From Saprospiraceae bacterium (lineage in GTDB: Bacteria > Bacteroidota > Bacteroidia > Chitinophagales > Saprospiraceae), in NCBI GenBank assembly GCA_016715465.1, contig JADKAA010000029.1, forward strand, positions 682,001-746,000: 64,000 bases of DNA. Reading direction: 5' to 3'. Within the stretch, counting starts at the first letter, position 1. Each line of letters opens with the position of its first letter. Below the pieces are notes generated by a model, which had not been told where the DNA came from, searched no databases, and worked only from the letters and a program-made list of their open reading frames with translations. A program made the translations under genes and the position numbers. This document shows, piece by piece, positions 36,760-46,217 of the stretch.

Positions 36760-37746
36760 TCACTCTACGAGCAGATTACATCCTCTGATGTCTGATGCAT
36801 CCAGCCTGCCCTGGACCCTGAACCTGCCATTTTCCAGGGCTATGCCGAGGTCATCGGTGGCGATGAAGGCGCAACTTTCCAGGTTAGCAAGGTCTGTGAC
36901 ACAGATGATGCCGGTTTTGCCAGGTTTTTCGAGTGAAAAAGGGTCCGATATTTCATGTATTTCAATTTTAAGTGTTGCCCCGGGTATGAAAATACCATCT
37001 CCCCCTGAATATGCCTGTGAGCACAACTCGGTCATGCCGTATTCAGAGTGCACCTGTGCGGTGCCAAATGCACTGCAAAGCGAAGCATGTACCTCTTCAC
37101 GTGTAATTTCTTCCCGTCTGCCTTTCATGCCACCGGTTTCCATCAGGATGAGGTCCGGAAATGCAAAAGGGTGACTCTGAGCAAAGTCTAACAATGCAAA
37201 ACTTACTCCAAAAAGGATGGTGGGTGTACCAGTTTGTTTATTGGCTTGCAGTTGGGCAGCCAAATCATCGGTATTATAGAGATAAAACCCACTGTTTTCC
37301 GGTCTGGCAAATCGAATAAAATATTCCACCATGGCCACCAGGGATGAATGGCTTCGCTCCAAATAATGGGGCAGCAACGCCAGGATGGAAAACTGGCCCA
37401 GTGGACCATAAACGGCTTCAAAACCCTTCCTCGCATTTTCGAGGTAAAATCCCGGATCAGCCAAATAATGCCTGGATGTTGCGGAGGCGGTGGTTCCACT
37501 GCTTTGAAAAAAAAATGAAGGCACCGGATCCAGGCAACTTACCTGATGGGTCTTATAGGCGGAAATGGGCATGAAATACGGGACGGGCAAAGAAGGATTT
37601 AAATCCTTGATTGTTTGACAATAAGCCCTGTAAACCGGATTATACCGGCTTTGAAAATCGTACACCTCAAGCGCCAGTTTATCAAACTTTTCCGGCACCA
37701 GGTTTTGTATCTTATTTTTTAAAAGAGAGATTTCAGTGTTCCGCAC
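36760..37746 (-). CDS. LuxE-like acyl-protein synthetase/adenylating enzyme
   Basis: 328 residues. Seen: PYFMPISAYKTHQV, the AMP-binding QSSGTTASATSRHY (about 81-94, TSSGTT type), LLPHYLERSHSSLVAMVEYFI, MKGRREEITREEVHASL and SEYGMTELCSQAYSGG, which are the LuxE/acyl-protein synthetase blocks. LuxE activates fatty acids and delivers acyl groups to LuxC; the LuxC-like gene is at 22166-23194. Such pairs occur outside bioluminescence and their role in Bacteroidota is not established. It ends 86 bases upstream of the pdhA start. Confidence 0.83.
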   Translation of the reverse strand: MRNTEISLLKNKIQNLVPEKFDKLALEVYDFQSRYNPVYRAYCQTIKDLNPSLPVPYFMPISAYKTHQVSCLDPVPSFFFQSSGTTASATSRHYLADPGFYLENARKGFEAVYGPLGQFSILALLPHYLERSHSSLVAMVEYFIRFARPENSGFYLYNTDDLAAQLQANKQTGTPTILFGVSFALLDFAQSHPFAFPDLILMETGGMKGRREEITREEVHASLCSAFGTAQVHSEYGMTELCSQAYSGGDGIFIPGATLKIEIHEISDPFSLEKPGKTGIICVTDLANLESCAFIATDDLGIALENGRFRVQGRLDASDIRGCNLLVE

Positions 37747-37848
37747 AATATCGATTCCTGATTAAAAGTCATGGATGTAACCAAGCTGGCCAATCCCACG
37801 GATATGTCCAAACTTAAAACAGATCATACATGACGTTTCAAAATAAAT

Positions 37849-37856
37849 TAAATTTG
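37849..37856 (+). promoter_or_regulatory. -7 element TAAATTTG for the 37874 lipoprotein
   Basis: Exact TAnnTTTG match, 17 bases before ATG 37874. Confidence 0.45.
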
Positions 37857-37873
37857 CTACAAGATACAAAAAG

Positions 37874-38344
37874 ATGAAAATAAAACTCCTGATCGGTGGC
37901 TTGATGGTATTGGTGTCCTGCGCCAAAGCGCCTGATTTGGGACCTGTCCCCGAATTGGAATTCACCGGCATGTCAAAAATGAAGATGAAAGCCGGTTCCG
38001 TAAATCAGGATTCCATTATACTTACGGTGAAACTGACCGATGGTGACGGAGACATTGGCTATGAAGATGTACAGGAACGAAAACCGGATATGTTTATCAT
38101 CGATAAGAGGACCGGCAATTTGTATGACACTTATATCATTCCCGGCATTCCACAACAGGGAATCAATAATGGCATCATTGCCAATATGCAAATTAAGCTG
38201 TACACCGTTTGCTGTACCCTCAATCCTTGTGACCCCGATCCGGGCCAGGCGGATGAAGCCCTGCCCCTGGAACTATATGTAAAAGACCGTGCCGGTAATG
38301 TCAGTAACACCTTACAACTCAGTGCAGTACTTGACTGCGATTGA
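37874..38344 (+). CDS. Small lipoprotein, function unknown
   Basis: 156 residues, signal peptide with lipobox LVSC (Cys16). A DGDGDIGYED segment (about 55-64) looks like a calcium-binding Asp-rich loop. Beta-strand-rich with several cysteines near the C-terminus (CCTLNPCDPDPG, LDCD). No enzyme motif. Likely surface or periplasmic lipoprotein. Confidence 0.6.
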   Translation: MKIKLLIGGLMVLVSCAKAPDLGPVPELEFTGMSKMKMKAGSVNQDSIILTVKLTDGDGDIGYEDVQERKPDMFIIDKRTGNLYDTYIIPGIPQQGINNGIIANMQIKLYTVCCTLNPCDPDPGQADEALPLELYVKDRAGNVSNTLQLSAVLDCD

Positions 38345-38707
38345 TAAGTTTCGGAATACTATTCGGTTTTTATCAATAAAATAAATTATTACAAAATATT
38401 CTAAATGAATTTTTGTGTTTTATAATCATTTGGCATACTTCTGTACAAAATTTAACCCCACAAAAGTCCAATTCATATTGCGATTAGGGTCCGGTAAGCT
38501 TTAATGACTACAGGCCGCCTGCAATAAACTATGCTTGCAAGTCAGGCTCAAAAATACCAAATTGGAAACTTCCATCTTCATTCTTAAGTTCGGGACTATT
38601 AGGAAAATAGCCTAAATATCCATTACATGTCCCCATGAGATAGTCATGGCATTCGCATTATTTGTAAATTTTTACAAATGTAAATCAGGATGGTTAGCAG
38701 AATAAAT
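38345..38707. other. 363-base intergenic region before the SulP gene
   Basis: No gene or structured element recognised. It is AT-rich. It separates the + strand lipoprotein gene from the convergent end of the SulP/dab operon. Confidence 0.5.
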
Positions 38708-40018
38708 TTAACCTGAAATCTCCTCACTGTCAACAATTTCATATTCATCTTCGGCATCTGTGATATTCATATATTTTTTGGCAAGGAAGAAAAATATAGT
38801 TCCGGTAACTACTGCTATATTTAAATCCCAAAATACTGTGACAAGCGTTGAATAGACTATAAAAAATAACTGCATATTTCTGTTTCTTAACTGTGACCAA
38901 TGGTTGCGTATATAGGCTTTCACATAGTCTCTATCGACAACATCCAAACCCGCTTTAAACAAAACACCTACGAATACCGCAGAAGTGATTAAGGTGATGT
39001 AATTACTGAATACCAGAAATCCCAATAAGGCAAAAACCCCGACCAATACTCCGGCAAGCCTTGTTTTTGCTCCTTCCTTTATCAGTAAAACGCTTCGAAT
39101 GGTGGCTTGTGCACCCGGAATACCCTGGAGTAAGGCAGTTGCGCCATTGGCCATTCCCTGGGCGATGAGCTCCTGTTGTTGTTTGGTTTTTTCTCCCGTC
39201 ATCTTATCGATAACCAAACTGGTAAGCAGGGAGTCCAGATAGGCAAGTAAAGTCAATTGCAAGGCATACGGCAAGGCCATTTTAAAAATTTCTACCGTAA
39301 GCATATCGGCACTGGAAGGGAAATATTTTTGAAGCATGTCAAAAAATTCACTAAAACTCCCTACGGTGTTGCCCAGGCTTACGTGTTCCACATTAAGATG
39401 CATGGCGGTAGTAACGACTGTTCCCAGGATAATGGTGATAAACATGGATGGAACAAATTTTCTGATATTCTCAGGTAAGCCGATCCATTTAAGCAGGTGT
39501 GGTATCAGGTAAATGGCTCCCAGAGTACTGACGGCAACAAGTATATTGGTTGACAGGTTACCCGAAATCTGGGCTTTATCACCAAGACCAAAAAGTCGTT
39601 TAATCTGATCAGCCCATATAAGGAAACCAATACCATTCATAAAGCCGAGTATAATCACCTGTGGAACAAAACGTATGAGTCTCCCCAGACGTAAAAGACC
39701 GCACAAAATGAGTAATCCTGCATTTAACAGGAAAATAAGTGTAATAAACTGTTCAGCCATAATTTTATCTGGGAAGTGCTCATAGGCAAAAGCCACTACA
39801 AGTGCAGAGACTGCTGTCATTGGTGCGGTAGGTCCAGATGCCTGAATTCGTGTACCCCCAAAAGTAGAGGTAATCAAAGGGATAACCGCTGCACCAATCA
39901 TACCTGCAAAAGCGCCTCTTCCCGACATGGTGCCAAAGGCGGCCCCCAAACTTAATGCGGCAAAGCTGACGGTGAGGCCACTGATAAGGTCATAAATAAA
40001 AGTGTTTTTAGATTGCAT
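38708..40018 (-). CDS. SulP family anion transporter without STAS domain (candidate bicarbonate transporter)
   Basis: 436 residues with 10-12 membrane helices. SulP core: GLTVSFAALSLGAAFG, GTRIQASGPTAPMTAVSALVV, FMNGIGFLIWADQIKRL, LLAYLDSLLTSLVIDKMTG and GIPGAQATIRSVLLIKEGAKTRLAG. The protein ends shortly after the last helix (ITDAEDEYEIVDSEEISG), so the usual cytoplasmic STAS domain is missing. SulP transporters carry sulfate or bicarbonate (BicA type); position 30 bases after dabB in the same direction favours bicarbonate, but this is inference. Third gene of the dab operon. Confidence 0.85.
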   Translation of the reverse strand: MQSKNTFIYDLISGLTVSFAALSLGAAFGTMSGRGAFAGMIGAAVIPLITSTFGGTRIQASGPTAPMTAVSALVVAFAYEHFPDKIMAEQFITLIFLLNAGLLILCGLLRLGRLIRFVPQVIILGFMNGIGFLIWADQIKRLFGLGDKAQISGNLSTNILVAVSTLGAIYLIPHLLKWIGLPENIRKFVPSMFITIILGTVVTTAMHLNVEHVSLGNTVGSFSEFFDMLQKYFPSSADMLTVEIFKMALPYALQLTLLAYLDSLLTSLVIDKMTGEKTKQQQELIAQGMANGATALLQGIPGAQATIRSVLLIKEGAKTRLAGVLVGVFALLGFLVFSNYITLITSAVFVGVLFKAGLDVVDRDYVKAYIRNHWSQLRNRNMQLFFIVYSTLVTVFWDLNIAVVTGTIFFFLAKKYMNITDAEDEYEIVDSEEISG

Positions 40019-40047
40019 AAAATTGATTTTTTTAAAGTAAAACTTAA

Positions 40048-41916
40048 TTAAGAGGATTTAAGGGGAGTTTCGTGATACCTTTTAATATGTGGTCCAAGAA
40101 AAATCCTGGCATAAAGTCGAACCAATGAAATTCCTGTGACGACAAAACTTAAGGTAACGCAAATGGCCAGGAATAACTGATCATAATGAATGTGAGAAAA
40201 GACCAGATCAACACCGATAAAAGTAGGTGAAATCGGGAAGCCCATTAAACCCATACATGCCAGCATAAGCCACAAGCCCATCACCGGATATTCATAGATA
40301 TGGCCATAAAATCCATTGAGGTCAATCTTGCCTTCTATCTTCTTAAGTTTACGAATAATGAGGTAGCCCAAGACACCTGAAACCAAGGCACCACTTAAAT
40401 AAAATATTGATTCTTTGATCGCAAAAGTTTCATTAAAAGATATGGCCAGGGTAGTCCAGAGATAATGCATAAGAATCAACACCCAGGCTAAAAGGGGACT
40501 TTTTCGTTCGGAGAATGACTTAAATACCATAAGCAGTCCGATAAAAGCAAACAAGCCGGGCAAATACGCATGACAAAGCTGGGACTGGATGCCGGTGTAC
40601 CAAAGAAAAAGACCGCCCAGGTACATTGGAATAAATATGGCAATGACCACATTGACGGATAAAAAATCCAAATTTTTTCCAATGCGTTTTAAAGGAGTCC
40701 ATACCATAAAATCCATCAGTTTATCCAGGTTAAATTCTTTCAGGCTCAAAAGATAAATGGCATATTCAACCCTTTTAGGCCAAGAATCTTCGATGGTATT
40801 TTTTCTGGGAATGAAGTTGAAAAACTGTTCTTTTATGAGGTAACTCACTACCGAAGGCGAAACCAGTAGTTGATAGGTTCGCAGAAAAGCATTGCCTGCA
40901 AAATGTAGCAGGGCTAGCAATTCAAGTCCGAGAGAAATTTCGATGAACATCAGTCCAATCTGTGCCGCCGAACCATAGGCTACCTGGCTTTTTATGGAAG
41001 ATTGCACCCTGGCTATCAAAGTACAGATTATGGCCGTAATTACACCACAAAGGGCAATGAGCAACCGAATAAAAAACTGGTGCTCCCAAAATGGGTAAGT
41101 GCGCAGGAGTAAAAATACACCCAGGTGAACGGAGAGCGAACCATAAAATATTGCGGAGGAAGGAGTTGGCCCTTCCATTGCCCTGGGCAACCAGGATGAG
41201 AATGGAAATTGAGCTGATTTAGCGGCAGCTGCCAAAAGGAACATAATGGAAATAAACAAGCCAATGGCACTTTGAGTCTCCAGGTGATGATGGACCAATT
41301 CTGCCTGCTGCAGTTTGATGAAAGGAATATTTTCATGCCATAAAAGATGACTGGCCCACATGGCAAGTACGATACCCACGTCTCCGATCCGATAGATTGA
41401 AAATACTTTAAGGGCATTTTTTACCGGTAAGTACCTGTCTCTGTAAAATGCGATCAATAAAAAAGAAGAAAGACCCAAAATTTCCCAGCCTGTAAACATG
41501 GTCTCCAGATTTCCGGAGAGAATGATCACATTGTAACCAGAGAAGAAAAACAGAATGGTATTAAAAAACCGCTTGTATCCTTTTTCCCTGTGTAAATAAT
41601 AACGGCTGTATATCGTCACTAAAAAGGTAAGAAATGACCCAACGATCAAAAAAGCAGCACCAATCCTGTCAAAATACAAATCAATATAAAACTCATAGGT
41701 GGGTGTTTCATATATTACAAACTCCTTTATGTTTAAAGGTATTGAATCATTCACAAGCCACCATACGATAAAAGCTGCGCTCAATAACAGGTGGATTCCT
41801 CCAGCAAAAAAGGCAATTCCGGACAATAATTTTTCTCTATTTCCAGCTATAAAAAGACTTATAAGGAAAGTCAGCAAAGGAAGCAGGATAAATACAGGTA
41901 AGATGATGTTTGCCAT
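40048..41916 (-). CDS. dabB: DabB, membrane subunit of DAB inorganic-carbon uptake (NADH-dehydrogenase-like)
   Basis: 622 residues, many membrane helices, in the NuoL/Mrp proton-translocating family. Family landmarks: LETMFTGWEILGLSSFLLIAFYRDR, SIYRIGDVGIVLAMWASHLLWH, AAAAKSAQFPFSSWLPRAMEGPTPSSAIFYGSLSVHLGVFLLLRTYPF, and IKSQVAYGSAAQIGLMFIEI. DabB supplies the proton path that energises DabA. It starts at the dabA stop (TAATG overlap), 30 bases before the SulP gene. The assignment as DabB rather than a Nuo or Mrp subunit rests on the adjacent dabA. Confidence 0.88.
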   Translation of the reverse strand: MANIILPVFILLPLLTFLISLFIAGNREKLLSGIAFFAGGIHLLLSAAFIVWWLVNDSIPLNIKEFVIYETPTYEFYIDLYFDRIGAAFLIVGSFLTFLVTIYSRYYLHREKGYKRFFNTILFFFSGYNVIILSGNLETMFTGWEILGLSSFLLIAFYRDRYLPVKNALKVFSIYRIGDVGIVLAMWASHLLWHENIPFIKLQQAELVHHHLETQSAIGLFISIMFLLAAAAKSAQFPFSSWLPRAMEGPTPSSAIFYGSLSVHLGVFLLLRTYPFWEHQFFIRLLIALCGVITAIICTLIARVQSSIKSQVAYGSAAQIGLMFIEISLGLELLALLHFAGNAFLRTYQLLVSPSVVSYLIKEQFFNFIPRKNTIEDSWPKRVEYAIYLLSLKEFNLDKLMDFMVWTPLKRIGKNLDFLSVNVVIAIFIPMYLGGLFLWYTGIQSQLCHAYLPGLFAFIGLLMVFKSFSERKSPLLAWVLILMHYLWTTLAISFNETFAIKESIFYLSGALVSGVLGYLIIRKLKKIEGKIDLNGFYGHIYEYPVMGLWLMLACMGLMGFPISPTFIGVDLVFSHIHYDQLFLAICVTLSFVVTGISLVRLYARIFLGPHIKRYHETPLKSS

Positions 41917-44431
41917 TATATCTCCTCTTTTATCAGGTAAACAGGAAATGAATTTTCATTGGATTCTATCAATTCACTGAGGTTATGTGAAACCAGAGGT
42001 TTGAGATTAAAATGTTCATAAGTTTCAAATTTGCCCTGATTATAGAGAAAAAAGTCACCGCTTTCAGGCTCTACAACCACCAAAAAAATCCATTGATTGT
42101 AAAACCATTGCAAAGTGGAAGGATTGTTTTGGAGTACCTTATTGACTATTTCTGGTTTCTGTTCAACAATAACGAACAAACGCAAAGGATCATGCACTTC
42201 AATCATTTGTTCCGGAAGTCCGGGTCTGAGGTCGCCATCTATGCCATTGGGCACCCCAAAGAGCCCCATAACGTTGTGAGCGAGTTTTGTTCCTGCACCC
42301 AGCCGAAGATTGTCCACCCTTGAAAAATAATATTCAAGATTAATACCTCCGCAGACCGGAGCCACCGCATTCAATATATTGGTCAGGTATTTGCCTTCCG
42401 CATCAATTCGATAGTCATATGAGTTCATAAAAGCACGGCGATCAAGAAACAGCCCTCTGCTCAAAGATCTCCTTCCGACTATACAAAGACAATTTGTCGC
42501 ATGATTGAGTTCTGGTCTGGGTTCGAATAAAGAAACTGAGCGTTGTTTCACTTTCTCATGAATTTGAGCTGCCGACAACTTTGTATTTATGGTTTGAAAT
42601 CTTCGGGATCTTTCTTTTGCATTCAGATGGAGAGCACCCTGAAAGGTTATTTTATTTTTCGCATGGAGTTCCAGATGATCCTCCTTTAAAAGGATTTCAT
42701 CATAAAAGATGATTTCATCTCTGGAGGTATCATGAAGGGCACCTAAAAAACAGTTGACTCCGGAATATCGATGCCACGATGGGCAAGCAATTTCCTGACC
42801 CCCCGGTGATTTGCCATCTTACTTAGCACCCTGGCATTTACTGAACCTGGTCTGCCACTGCAGGCTCCGCAGTCATAACCGGCATAGTGGGTATTATTTA
42901 CACTGGTTGAACCGTGACCTACCACATATACCAAAGGTGCAAAATTAAAAGTAAGGCCAATACTTTTTAGTAAACCTTCAACCCTGTCCGCCATTTCTTC
43001 AACCTTAAATCCAAGTTGAAGACCATCTTCCTGAGGATTAGATTCATCAAACTCAAAATACAAGTCTGCGGCTGCATCCATATGTTTGAAAGACGCACTG
43101 GTGGCTGGACCTGCGGAAGGCCTGAATATATTCAACGCAAGACGGAGCGCGGACCAAAAACCAATGGTTTGAGAAATCAACCAACCCCATAAAAATGAAT
43201 GACTGTGTTTTGTGAAATGAACATCTGTTGTTCTGGTGGAATTGGAATTTATTTCTTTAACAAGGTACTTTGGTGTAACAGGATCCGGGCATACCTTGGT
43301 GTGAAATTTACCACCTTCCGGTTTAAAATAAAATTCGACATTAAAAAAACCAGCGGTACCAAAGGTCCTTGATTCGACATCCAATTGCTCCACATATCGT
43401 CGTAAAGAACATTCTCTGTCGTCAATACAAAATAATGCCTGAAAAGATGACTGGTCCGGTCTGACCTCGGCATGAGCGCGTATGTGTTTAATCCCGGCCA
43501 ATACCTGATCAAAATAAGACCACTCATACGCCAACTGCCACAACCGCAATACTTCATGAATTTCCTTCGGGTCGATGTCATCAAACAACTTTGGCTGTGT
43601 TTCCGGAATGTGATGCACCAATGGAGCCCAAATGGGTCCATACTTATGGTCCAGTGCATCAATTTCAAGCAGCAATTCAAAAATGATCAAGCCTTTTAGC
43701 CGTATTTTTTTGGTATCCAATAAAGATTCTGGCTTATGCTCCACGAAACTCACCAAACCGGACCAACCCGGATGTGCAAATTGCTGATCAAACAAATACT
43801 GTTCATACCAGGACTCTTCCCCTACCAGAATTTTTAGTAAAGACTCAATGGTTGTTTCTTCTGACAAAAGCAATTTTCTTGCCCGGGAAGTTTTAAAAAT
43901 ACTCACCATTGTGTTTTTTTCCATTTCCCTCAATGAATCCAGAAATCCACTTTGTGAAATTGGGAAATGTCTGATGGCTATTCCCTGATCCAGGTAACTG
44001 CAAAGTATCCTGAATAACACTGGTTGCACTGCAAGGTCGAGGTCAATTCTATAGCTACTCTTCCACAGTGAGCGGATATTTCCAATACGTTGACTTAATT
44101 TAAAATCAAATTTCCCATTTAACATGGCATTTTTCCAATAAGAAGCATTTTCGCCTTTTTCGCGATACAGCAACGAAATTAGTAATTCACTATCTATGCG
44201 ATGCTCTGAAAAAAGCTTGCGATATTCTTCCAGGGACAAGGATACCTTATACCCAAAAATGGCAGAGGCTTTTCTGATAGCCTTATCAAAAAATTCGCCC
44301 TGAAAGGCATGCAGGGTATTGTGATGAATAAAATCTTTCAGGGGTGCCTGCGATGGAAGATAGTGTTTCAAATGATGCAACACTTGATCTTCTGAAAATC
44401 GAGGTCGTGGGGTTACCGGATCCTTTACCAT
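41916..44431 (-). CDS. dabA: DabA (DUF2309), Zn-containing subunit of DAB inorganic-carbon uptake (one frameshift)
   Basis: About 838 residues once one frameshift is restored. The ORF stops near 42743 in STVFF-stop because a T run is one base short. The other frame continues LGALHDTSRDEIIFYDE and joins AAQIHEKVKQRSVSLFEPRPE, then GINLEYYFSRVDNLRLGAGTKLAHNVMGLFGV. DUF2309 zinc residues are conserved: Cys335 and Asp337 in LFCIDDRE, His506 in VVGHGSTS, Cys521 in DCGACSGRPG. DabA is thought to act like a carbonic anhydrase driven by DabB proton flux. It starts with IHHNTLHAFQG, typical of the family. It has an inverted repeat 20 bases upstream. Confidence 0.9.
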
Positions 44432-44451
44432 GTAAATGAATTATTGATTAT

Positions 44452-44469
44452 ACCGGGCAAATACCCGGT
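44452..44469. promoter_or_regulatory. Inverted repeat ACCGGG-N6-CCCGGT upstream of dabA
   Basis: A perfect 6-base palindrome arm pair (ACCGGG CAAATA CCCGGT), 20 bases upstream of the dabA ATG. Could be an operator or a 5' UTR hairpin that affects dabA translation. Confidence 0.45.
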
Positions 44470-44580
44470 TGGATTTTAAACTACCTGGTGATTAAAAGCA
44501 GTGAAACGCAAGATGAATGTCCAGTCCTGCAACTGCTGGTTTAATTTTCTTGTATTAAAACAGTTGGAAAATTAAAGTAT

Positions 44581-44955
44581 TCAGGATAGATTGTCAAAAC
44601 GCCATTGACAAAACAAGGTGTAAAGAGGCATTGCACCTCCTCTTTGCCTAAAGAAAGCGGTTGATATACTTACCTTCGTGAAGCCACCCAAGAGCATAGA
44701 GGATAAACCCAGAATCTTGTCCGCATCATGGTCCGTCTCCGAATCTGGTTCGTAAAACTCCTGAATGGACTGCTCTGGTGCAACTAATGAAAAAGCACAA
44801 AACCTGTCCAAACCACCTGGAGTAATTTTTTCACCTAACTGATGACTTGAAATCCCTGCATCCTGTTGACAAAAGATGGTGTACTCTGTTACAAAGTGAC
44901 TACCCATCAACAAGGGCAAGCAGATAAGTATAACGATATTTCTAAGTGCCGACAA
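44581..44955 (-). CDS. Small secreted hypothetical protein upstream of dabA
   Basis: 124 residues. Signal peptide MSALRNIVILICLPLLMGSH. The C-terminal part (STAFFRQRGGAMPLYTLFCQWRF) is hydrophobic and aromatic. No domain recognised. Its -7 element TACATTTG lies at 44982-44975 and no other promoter is visible before dabA 150 bases downstream, so it may head the dab operon. Function unknown. Confidence 0.5.
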   Translation of the reverse strand: MSALRNIVILICLPLLMGSHFVTEYTIFCQQDAGISSHQLGEKITPGGLDRFCAFSLVAPEQSIQEFYEPDSETDHDADKILGLSSMLLGGFTKVSISTAFFRQRGGAMPLYTLFCQWRFDNLS

Positions 44956-45176
44956 TTAAAATGAATTATTGGGGCAAATGTAAGAAAAAATAAATATATC
45001 GAAATAAAATTTTGAAATAAAAAAATTAATCCCCTGTTAATGCAAAAATATTTTGTTTACTACTCAAATCATGGAGATTATGATCTTAATTTTAACATCG
45101 GTTACGATCTGCTGCCCACATGGATTTTTTCATACAAATTTTTAATGTGATACTCTACCCTAAAGACCGACATGGA
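44956..45176. other. Intergenic region upstream of the small secreted gene
   Basis: AT-rich; contains the minus-strand -7 element TACATTTG at 44982-44975. Nothing else recognised. Confidence 0.4.
44975..44982 (-). promoter_or_regulatory. -7 element TACATTTG for the small secreted gene and perhaps dabAB-sulP
   Basis: Exact TAnnTTTG match on the minus strand, 20 bases before ATG 44955. Confidence 0.45.
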
Positions 45177-45537
45177 TTACTGTCCGGCAATCTGAAAATT
45201 TGTTTTGCCCCTACAAATCAGCGTCATTACCTGAAACGCCTGTTCTGAAAACTTCATTTTCAACCAGCTGTCCAACCCTGCATTGTCAAAGCCCCCCGGC
45301 TAACGAAACCGCGCGAAATTGGCCAGCGATATTTCAATGGTGCTCATCAGTTGCTCTTTATTCACTGTCAACTTTTCTACTTGCCACCAGGCGCACACTC
45401 TGCCTGATCATGGCAGTGGCTTTTTCATAGGGACTATTATCTAAAGTCTGGGATTGCCCATCCAGTGTCCATCCAATTGCCAATAGGGCAATCAGCAGGA
45501 TGAGCCAGAGATTATAAAAATTAAAAGGGTTTTTCAT
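45177..45537 (-). pseudogene. Small hypothetical protein, frame broken
   Basis: From ATG 45537 the frame reads a membrane/signal segment (FYNLWLILLIALLAIGWTLDG) and ATAMIRQSVRLVASRKVDS, then stops at TAA. A shifted frame continues VNKEQLMSTIEISLANFARFR, meets a second stop, and reads GLDSWLKMKFSEQAFQVMTL to TAA 45179-45177. One indel plus one in-frame stop. It may be a decayed or misread short gene; no family recognised. Confidence 0.4.
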
Positions 45538-45721
45538 TTAGTCTAAATTGCTGTAAATAACGCGCTTTTGTTTGAATCAAAAATTACCCAATTGGACAGT
45601 TTTCTTCTATTACTGTAAAATGAAACCACATTTTATATTAATTTTTACGAAATAAGTAAACAATAATAACAATTTTAATACTTTTACCATACTTATTTCT
45701 GACAATCAAAACAATTGTAAA

Positions 45722-46141
45722 ATGAACACAAAAAAATTTCTAGTGGGTGCCCTTCTGGGGGGCATTGTGGCATTTATGGCCGGCGGAATGCTGTATGCTG
45801 TAGTTTTTAAAGACATGCTGGCCGAAGCATGCCCGGGTTTGAATGCTGTTTCGAAAGATCCTCCCGATATGATGGCAATGATCGTAGGCAATCTTGCTAT
45901 GGGTACGCTTTTATCCTATATTTTTGAAAAATGGGCCGGTATCAGGACACCACTGACGGGGTTAACATCCGGGGCCTTGATTGGTGCATTGATTGCATTC
46001 AGCTATGACAGCATGTTCCACGGTACTACCACACTAATGTCCTGGGGTGGTGTAATACTGGATACCGCAATTTTCGCAATCGTTCTCGGACTTACCGGAG
46101 CAGTCGTTGGGTGGTGGCTGGGTTTTAAGCGGCCAGCTTAA
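45722..46141 (+). CDS. Small four-helix membrane protein of unknown function (possibly DUF1761-like)
   Basis: 139 residues. About four membrane helices: LVGALLGGIVAFMAGGMLYAVVF, MAMIVGNLAMGTLLSYIF, GLTSGALIGALIAFSYDSMF and AIFAIVLGLTGAVVGWWLGF. Small, Gly-rich. Similar Bacteroidetes proteins are annotated as DUF1761-like or hypothetical; I am not sure of the family. Followed by a bidirectional terminator, convergent with mscL. Confidence 0.6.
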   Translation: MNTKKFLVGALLGGIVAFMAGGMLYAVVFKDMLAEACPGLNAVSKDPPDMMAMIVGNLAMGTLLSYIFEKWAGIRTPLTGLTSGALIGALIAFSYDSMFHGTTTLMSWGGVILDTAIFAIVLGLTGAVVGWWLGFKRPA

Positions 46142-46175
46142 TCATTCTCCAACCAAGCGATTGGCATTCCGGACT

Positions 46176-46213
46176 AAAAAAAAGGCGCAATTCATGGAAA
46201 GCGCCTTTTTTTT
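46176..46213. terminator. Bidirectional terminator between the 45722 gene and mscL
   Basis: Inverted repeat A8GGCGC ... GCGCCT8 with a 12-base loop; poly-A and poly-T on opposite sides allow use in both directions. It serves both convergent genes. Confidence 0.85.
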
Positions 46214-46217
46214 AGCC

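Noticed and set aside
36182..37174. 330-codon + strand ORF
   Set aside because: Antisense to pdhA and the LuxE-like gene; composition is that of a shadow frame.
45200..45430. 76-codon ORF on the + strand
   Set aside because: It lies opposite a better minus-strand hypothetical gene (45177-45537) with a signal-like start.
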